The position numbers were made by a program, and so were the translations under genes. This document shows positions 4,492 through 8,229 of a stretch of DNA of 8,229 nt, piece after piece (within the stretch, counting starts at the first letter, position 1; every line of letters starts with the position of its first letter). Origin of the DNA: Patescibacteria group bacterium (GTDB lineage: Bacteria; Patescibacteriota; Patescibacteriia; Patescibacteriales; GWC2-42-12); NCBI GenBank assembly GCA_018827685.1, contig JAHJXD010000057.1:1-8229 (forward strand), read 5' to 3'. Under the pieces are notes generated by a model that worked only from the letters and a program-made list of their open reading frames with translations, was not told the DNA's origin and did not search any database.

Positions 4492-6669
4492 TCATTTCTT
4501 TATAGTCGTTATCAGTCCATGCCGTTTTTCTAACCAAGCCGACGGTATTAAATTTAAAAAATTTCTGGTGATAAAGATAGCGGTAAACATGGAAATAATA
4601 ACGCCCAAGCCAAGAGTTATGGCAAAACCCTTAACCGCGCTGGTAGTGAACATAATAAGAATAAAACAAGTAATTAGGGTATTAAAATTACTATCCCTAA
4701 TTGACGGCCAAGCGCGCTTAAAGCCGTTTTCAATAGCCAGACTTAGCGGTTGGCCATTGGCGATTTCCTCTTTCATTCTAGCAAAAATTAAAATATTAGC
4801 GTCCACGGCCATGCCCACGGAAACAATAGCTCCGGTCAGTCCGGCTAAAGTTAAAGTTACGGGCGATAAACCGCCTATGAAATACAACAAAATATAACTT
4901 AAAAAAGCAAACAAAATAAACCAACTGTTAATCGTGATGCCGATTAAGAGAAAAATGCCGACTAATAATAAAGCGGCCATGGAAAAACCAATTTTAAAGA
5001 TGGCGAACACTAATAAACTATAAACTATTAAAGCAAAAACCGCCATCAGTCCTGGCAGTCTATAAAAAAGAATCATGAATAAAACAATAACAATGAAACC
5101 AATTAGGCCGGCTTTCATACTGTCGGTTACTGACTGTTGACCCAGGCTTGCTCCGATGGTCTGCTGACTAACCAGTTCAATCGGCACAGGCAAAGCGCCG
5201 GCGTTAAGCCTTTGCGTTAATACTTTTGCTTCGGTAATATCGAATTTTCCGGAAATCACGGCTTTGCCGCCGGTAATTTTTTCATTAACCTTGGGTACGC
5301 TGATTGGATAGCCGTCTAAATAAATCGCTACCGGCTTGCTGATATTCCGCGCCGTAATATCCTCAAACATTTTTGCGCCCTGATCATCAAAAACTAACGA
5401 CACTTCCGGCGAGCCGTCCCGGGAATTAAATTCCACCGCGGCTGACTTTAAATTCTTTCCAGTAAGCTCAGTATTTTTCCATTCAGTCTGCTTTCCAATT
5501 ATATCTTCTTTGGTCATATTTTTAATAAAAATATGGCTAGCCTTGATTTCTTCAACTTTTCTTTCTTCTTGCTTATAAATTAAATGCCAACCAAATTCAG
5601 TTTCCACTGGCGCGGAAATCGTTCCAACCGCCTGCTTAAAAACTTGATCTTCAAATGGCTTAACCATAATGCCAGCGCCAAACCAGCCTAATTCACCGCC
5701 TGTTTCGCGCGCGCCTGGTTCGGTTGAATTTTGCTTAACTAAATCTTTAAAATTAGTCAGAGTGGCCTGCTGCTTTAATTTATTAATTTTAGCCAAAGCC
5801 TGCTCTTTAGTTAAGCCGCTTTCACAACCGGTTATGTTGGTATAGCAAATCAACAGATGCGAAGCTTTAACTTCTTTTTCTTCAGTATTAGTAAAAGGAT
5901 TAATTTTTACTTTTCTGTCTTCAACTTTAATAATTTCAAAACCGCCAACTACGCGCCCTAAATCAGTGCTAATTTTTCCAGCTGCAATATTTTTAGCCAA
6001 ATTATATACTTCTTGATTGTCTTTTTCTATAATCCAGCCTAAATCGCCGCCCAAGGCTTTAGTTTTTTCATCTTGACTAAAAGCCAAGGCCAAGGCTTTA
6101 AAATCACCGCCGGAAATAACTTTGCCTAAAACCTCGGTAGCTTGTTTTTCAGCCGTTTTATTATAATCTTCAAGCTTCTTAGTTTCTTCAGGCGTCATTT
6201 TTCTAATTTCATTATTCTGCTCTTTAAATTCAAGTAAAGGAGTTTCACCGATCATTTTAATAGCTTGATTAACATCTTTAATGCCGGCCATTTCCACGAT
6301 AATCCTATAATCACCTCCAGAAGTGCGATTAATTTGCACATTAGGCTCAGAAACGCCAAAAACATTAATTCTTCTTTCAATTACATTGCGCACGCCTTCA
6401 ACCGCGTTGCCTTTTTCAACAGATGACAGGGCTGAAACATCAGCTTGATAAATTAACTGCGTGCCGCCGAGCAAATCCAACCCCAATCTAAAAGGCACTT
6501 CCTTAACATGCGGAAAAGGTGCTTTAAATTTATCCACCGCTTTATTATAGTAGCTGCCGAAATCAATTAATGATGTTACTAAAACTAAAATTATAACACA
6601 ACTAAAAACCCACCAGATTTTGCCGCGAGCGCTTGGCTTAAGTAATTTTTGTAAAATATTATCAGACAT
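4492..6669 (-). CDS. secD: Protein translocase subunit SecD with inserted parvulin-type prolyl isomerase domains
   Basis: This is the SecD partner of the downstream SecF. Order of parts (725 aa): membrane helix at about 19-38; first part of the P1 domain with RLGLDLLGG at 61-69 and ERRINVFGVSEPNVQ at 98-112; an insertion at about 153-395; second part of P1 (ELTGKNLKSA at 401-410 to PVPIELV at 494-500); then the membrane domain with GMAVDANILIF at 619-629, including Asp623 expected for proton transport. The insertion holds a degenerate parvulin-like unit (about 160-250, GGDLGW at 207-212) and a well-kept parvulin domain (268-366: KASHLLI, GGELGWFGAGIMVKPFE, FGWHLIYK). A lone KASHIFI strand follows at 376-382. 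An ordinary SecD lacks these. Another addition is a hydrophobic stretch at about 561-600, enough for two extra helices. The P1 side faces outward, so the isomerase domains should be extracytoplasmic. No Shine-Dalgarno site precedes the ATG at 6669. Confidence 0.95.
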   Translation of the reverse strand: MSDNILQKLLKPSARGKIWWVFSCVIILVLVTSLIDFGSYYNKAVDKFKAPFPHVKEVPFRLGLDLLGGTQLIYQADVSALSSVEKGNAVEGVRNVIERRINVFGVSEPNVQINRTSGGDYRIIVEMAGIKDVNQAIKMIGETPLLEFKEQNNEIRKMTPEETKKLEDYNKTAEKQATEVLGKVISGGDFKALALAFSQDEKTKALGGDLGWIIEKDNQEVYNLAKNIAAGKISTDLGRVVGGFEIIKVEDRKVKINPFTNTEEKEVKASHLLICYTNITGCESGLTKEQALAKINKLKQQATLTNFKDLVKQNSTEPGARETGGELGWFGAGIMVKPFEDQVFKQAVGTISAPVETEFGWHLIYKQEERKVEEIKASHIFIKNMTKEDIIGKQTEWKNTELTGKNLKSAAVEFNSRDGSPEVSLVFDDQGAKMFEDITARNISKPVAIYLDGYPISVPKVNEKITGGKAVISGKFDITEAKVLTQRLNAGALPVPIELVSQQTIGASLGQQSVTDSMKAGLIGFIVIVLFMILFYRLPGLMAVFALIVYSLLVFAIFKIGFSMAALLLVGIFLLIGITINSWFILFAFLSYILLYFIGGLSPVTLTLAGLTGAIVSVGMAVDANILIFARMKEEIANGQPLSLAIENGFKRAWPSIRDSNFNTLITCFILIMFTTSAVKGFAITLGLGVIISMFTAIFITRNFLNLIPSAWLEKRHGLITTIKK

Positions 6670-6709
6670 AAATTAAGGATTGTGGCCCAATTAATAACAC
6701 CTGCCAAAG

Positions 6710-6718
6710 TGTGGATAA
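6710..6718 (-). promoter_or_regulatory. Single DnaA-box sequence upstream of secD
   Basis: The minus strand carries TTATCCACA, the exact consensus 9-mer for DnaA binding, 41 bases before the secD start codon and downstream of the candidate promoter. Only one exact copy is seen in the non-coding DNA here, so it may be chance or a regulatory site rather than part of an origin. Confidence 0.3.
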
Positions 6719-6731
6719 AGTTATTTCTTAT

Positions 6732-6765
6732 TTTATAGTTTAGTTTAATTTTAAAATAAAAGCAA
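6732..6765 (-). promoter_or_regulatory. Candidate promoter for secD-secF
   Basis: On the minus strand TTGCTT (6765-6760) is followed after 17 bases by TAAACT (6742-6737), overlapped by TATAAA (6737-6732). The region is AT-rich and lies between the ATPase stop and secD. The matches are partial, so this is a weak call. Confidence 0.3.
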
Positions 6766-6790
6766 TGACACGGATGTGTATTAGTCCACA

Positions 6791-8149
6791 TCATTCTGGA
6801 CACCCAATTTTGTAAAATTTTTGATAAATAGGGTGATCTTGATTAATGTAAACAGCGTTTCCTTGGCTAACCACTTCAGGCCCTTGCTCGCCCAAACTTA
6901 CAATGCCACATGAAATGCCTAATTTTTGCAATCTAATTTTTTTCATTATTAATGGCTTAACATCTATTTTTTCTTTTTCTTCTTCTTGTTCTTTTTTATC
7001 TTCTTGTTTTTCAGACGGTTGGTTTCCACTGTCTTGCTGGTTTAAATTATTTTTTTTATCTGTTTCTACTTGCGATAAATTAATGCCTGCCGCGGCTATT
7101 TCTTGTTTTCCTTGTTTTTTTAATCTTGTTACTGCTTTGCCTTGAGGGATAAAATCAGGATTTAAAGATAATGATTCTCTAATATTCTGCATAACCTCCT
7201 GAAGCTCTTTTGTAATTTTTTTAATATTTTTAGTTTCGCGCTGATTTTTAATGTCGCTTAATACAACATCTAATTTTACATTCATTAACTGATAAAAAAG
7301 TTTATATTCAGGCGAATCAATAATAAAATCGCTGCGGCTTGAAATTAAAGGTAAAAAATCAGCATTAACATTTCCAGTAATCCGCGCTATTCCTTGATGA
7401 TATTTTTTATCCAAGCCAAACAAAGAACGTTTAATAAAAACTTGTTTGACTCTGCATTCTATGCCTGGCTCATCAACGTCTCCGGAATTTAAAGCAATAA
7501 TAATTTCACCTTCAATTTGTCCATAAAGTGTTTTTACTTGAATCGGAATAATTTTTCCTGTTACAAATTTTGCGGTTATTTTTTTATTATTCAAATAAAT
7601 GCTGAATTTTTTAGCCCTTATTGGCACTGATTGTTTTAAATATTTTTCAGTTTCATTCAAGCTGATTTTTTTTGTTAATTTATTCAAAATTACCCGCGTG
7701 CCTTCTTTGTCAAAAGGGCTAATTTCTTCTTTTGTGATTGGCAAAGACCAATGTTCTGATTTCTGCCAGTCATCTTTGTCAAATGTAACTGAATATTTAT
7801 ATTTGCCTTTTACGCTTTGGATAATAAATTGTTCTGCCAAAGATAAAGCGGAAAATTTTCCAATGCCAAACTGGCCGATTCTTTTTCTGCCAAAACGCGG
7901 GGAGACATTTCTTATTTTCTTTTCCTCGTTGCCAATAATAAAAAATTGTTCCATTCCATTTTCATTCATTCCGCTCCCATCATCTTCTATTACAATTTTA
8001 TTATCATTAATATTAACAAACACTTCTGTTGCGTCAGCGTCATAGGCGTTATTAACCAATTCGCGTATAAATTCAATACTTTCGCGATACATCTTTTCGC
8101 CTAATGTAAAAATATGGCTTTTATCCACGGTTATTTTAATATTTTGCAT
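6791..8149 (-). CDS. GHKL-superfamily ATPase (HATPase_c_3 / Hsp90- or MORC-like), function unknown
   Basis: The N-terminal half is a GHKL ATP-binding domain: N-box FIRELVNNAYDAD at 27-39 with Glu30 and Asn34, DDGSGM at 56-61, the lid loop GRKRIGQFGIGKFSA at 87-101, and EGTRV at 149-153. A transducer-like region follows to about 300 (GIARITGNV at 253-261, SSRSDF at 270-275). Next come a helical stretch, a Gln/Glu/Lys-rich linker at about 365-395, and a short C-terminal piece with GNAVYINQDHPIYQKFY at 430-446. The GRK-IG--GIGK lid resembles the MutL/MORC-like ATPases found in prokaryotic defence and restriction contexts, but no nuclease or methylase partner is visible. There is no histidine kinase core, membrane helix or signal peptide. 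From memory, relatives continue beyond the HPIY motif, so this copy may be shortened. Several stretches look more AT-rich than the neighbouring genes. The start ATG 8149 has no Shine-Dalgarno site. Confidence 0.85.
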   Translation of the reverse strand: MQNIKITVDKSHIFTLGEKMYRESIEFIRELVNNAYDADATEVFVNINDNKIVIEDDGSGMNENGMEQFFIIGNEEKKIRNVSPRFGRKRIGQFGIGKFSALSLAEQFIIQSVKGKYKYSVTFDKDDWQKSEHWSLPITKEEISPFDKEGTRVILNKLTKKISLNETEKYLKQSVPIRAKKFSIYLNNKKITAKFVTGKIIPIQVKTLYGQIEGEIIIALNSGDVDEPGIECRVKQVFIKRSLFGLDKKYHQGIARITGNVNADFLPLISSRSDFIIDSPEYKLFYQLMNVKLDVVLSDIKNQRETKNIKKITKELQEVMQNIRESLSLNPDFIPQGKAVTRLKKQGKQEIAAAGINLSQVETDKKNNLNQQDSGNQPSEKQEDKKEQEEEKEKIDVKPLIMKKIRLQKLGISCGIVSLGEQGPEVVSQGNAVYINQDHPIYQKFYKIGCPE

Positions 8150-8172
8150 ATTTTATTTTTAATAGACATAAA

Positions 8173-8203
8173 ATTTTATTTCCAGACCAAGAAAAAATCA
8201 CAA
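8173..8203 (-). promoter_or_regulatory. Weak candidate promoter for the GHKL ATPase gene
   Basis: Minus-strand TTGTGA (8203-8198) and TAAAAT (8178-8173) are separated by 19 bases, about 23 bases before the ATG at 8149. The -10 box is good (five of six) but the spacing is long. It may be chance in AT-rich DNA. Confidence 0.22.
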
Positions 8204-8229
8204 CTCCCACGGATAAATATAAAATTTAT

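Noticed and set aside
4492..4494. UGA recoded as glycine, as in Gracilibacteria and Absconditabacteria
   Set aside because: Glycine is written with GGN codons throughout, no gene here has an internal in-frame TGA, and TGA ends mreB, secD and the ATPase at sensible places.
6670..6790. Replication origin, suggested by the DnaA box
   Set aside because: There is only one exact box, no cluster, no dnaA/dnaN neighbours and no 13-mer-like unwinding array.
6591..6803. 70-codon minus-strand ORF bridging the ATPase end and the secD start
   Set aside because: It overlaps both real genes out of frame, has no ribosome site or recognisable sequence, and covers the AT-rich leader of secD.
6775..6803. Terminator hairpin after the ATPase gene
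   Set aside because: The best stems are only 4-5 bp (GTCCA/TGGAC and ACAC/GTGT) and the T-rich stretch that follows is not adjacent, so support is too weak.
7599..8045. 148-codon plus-strand ORF opposite the GHKL ATPase, and similar ones at 4568-4897, 6903-7145 and 1093-1365
   Set aside because: All are antisense frames of well-supported genes with low-complexity, Phe/Ser/Leu-rich translations typical of shadows.
1..8229. tRNA, rRNA, CRISPR array, insertion sequence with transposase, or toxin-antitoxin pair
   Set aside because: No cloverleaf, no regularly spaced repeats, no transposase motifs and no paired small genes matching such systems were seen on either strand.

Overview
The window reads as a piece of a small, AT-rich bacterial genome, most likely a member of the Candidate Phyla Radiation (Patescibacteria, Parcubacteria-like). 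This is inferred from protein style, from palindromic repeat elements of a kind I associate with these genomes, and from the scarcity of Shine-Dalgarno sites; no rRNA or marker gene is present to prove it. All credible genes lie on the minus strand, so transcription runs from high to low coordinates. Stops used are TAA and TGA, consistent with the standard bacterial code.

Layout in the direction of transcription: (1) 8149-6791, a GHKL/HATPase_c_3-type ATPase of 452 aa with an acidic linker and a short conserved C-terminal piece; (2) 6669-4492 secD and 4488-3577 secF, two bases short of abutting and translationally linked, encoding the proton-driven accessory subunits of the Sec translocon; (3) 3493-3302, a 63-aa hypothetical protein with the only textbook Shine-Dalgarno site in the window, overlapped in another frame by a second small ORF that ends at 3265; (4) a long imperfect hairpin at 3192-3257 that looks like the end of the secDF unit; (5) a promoter at 3115-3144 and then mreB (3084-2041), mreC (1895-1062) and murB (914 to beyond the left edge), a cell-shape and peptidoglycan-precursor operon without mreD. 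Each of the two junctions inside this operon carries a palindromic repeat element (1927-2017 and 919-1053). No gene-free stretch exceeds 300 bases.

The strongest novelty is SecD. Its extracytoplasmic P1 domain is interrupted by about 240 residues containing one well-preserved parvulin-type prolyl isomerase domain, one degenerate one, and the first strand of a third; the membrane domain also has an extra hydrophobic pair of helices. This would place a foldase directly on the translocon exit. The second point of note is MreB, in which both residues that position the hydrolytic water in studied MreBs (Glu and Thr) are replaced (Gln and Met). Smaller points are a MurB with Cys at the catalytic Ser position, two small overlapping reading frames after secF, and an ATPase that may be C-terminally shortened.
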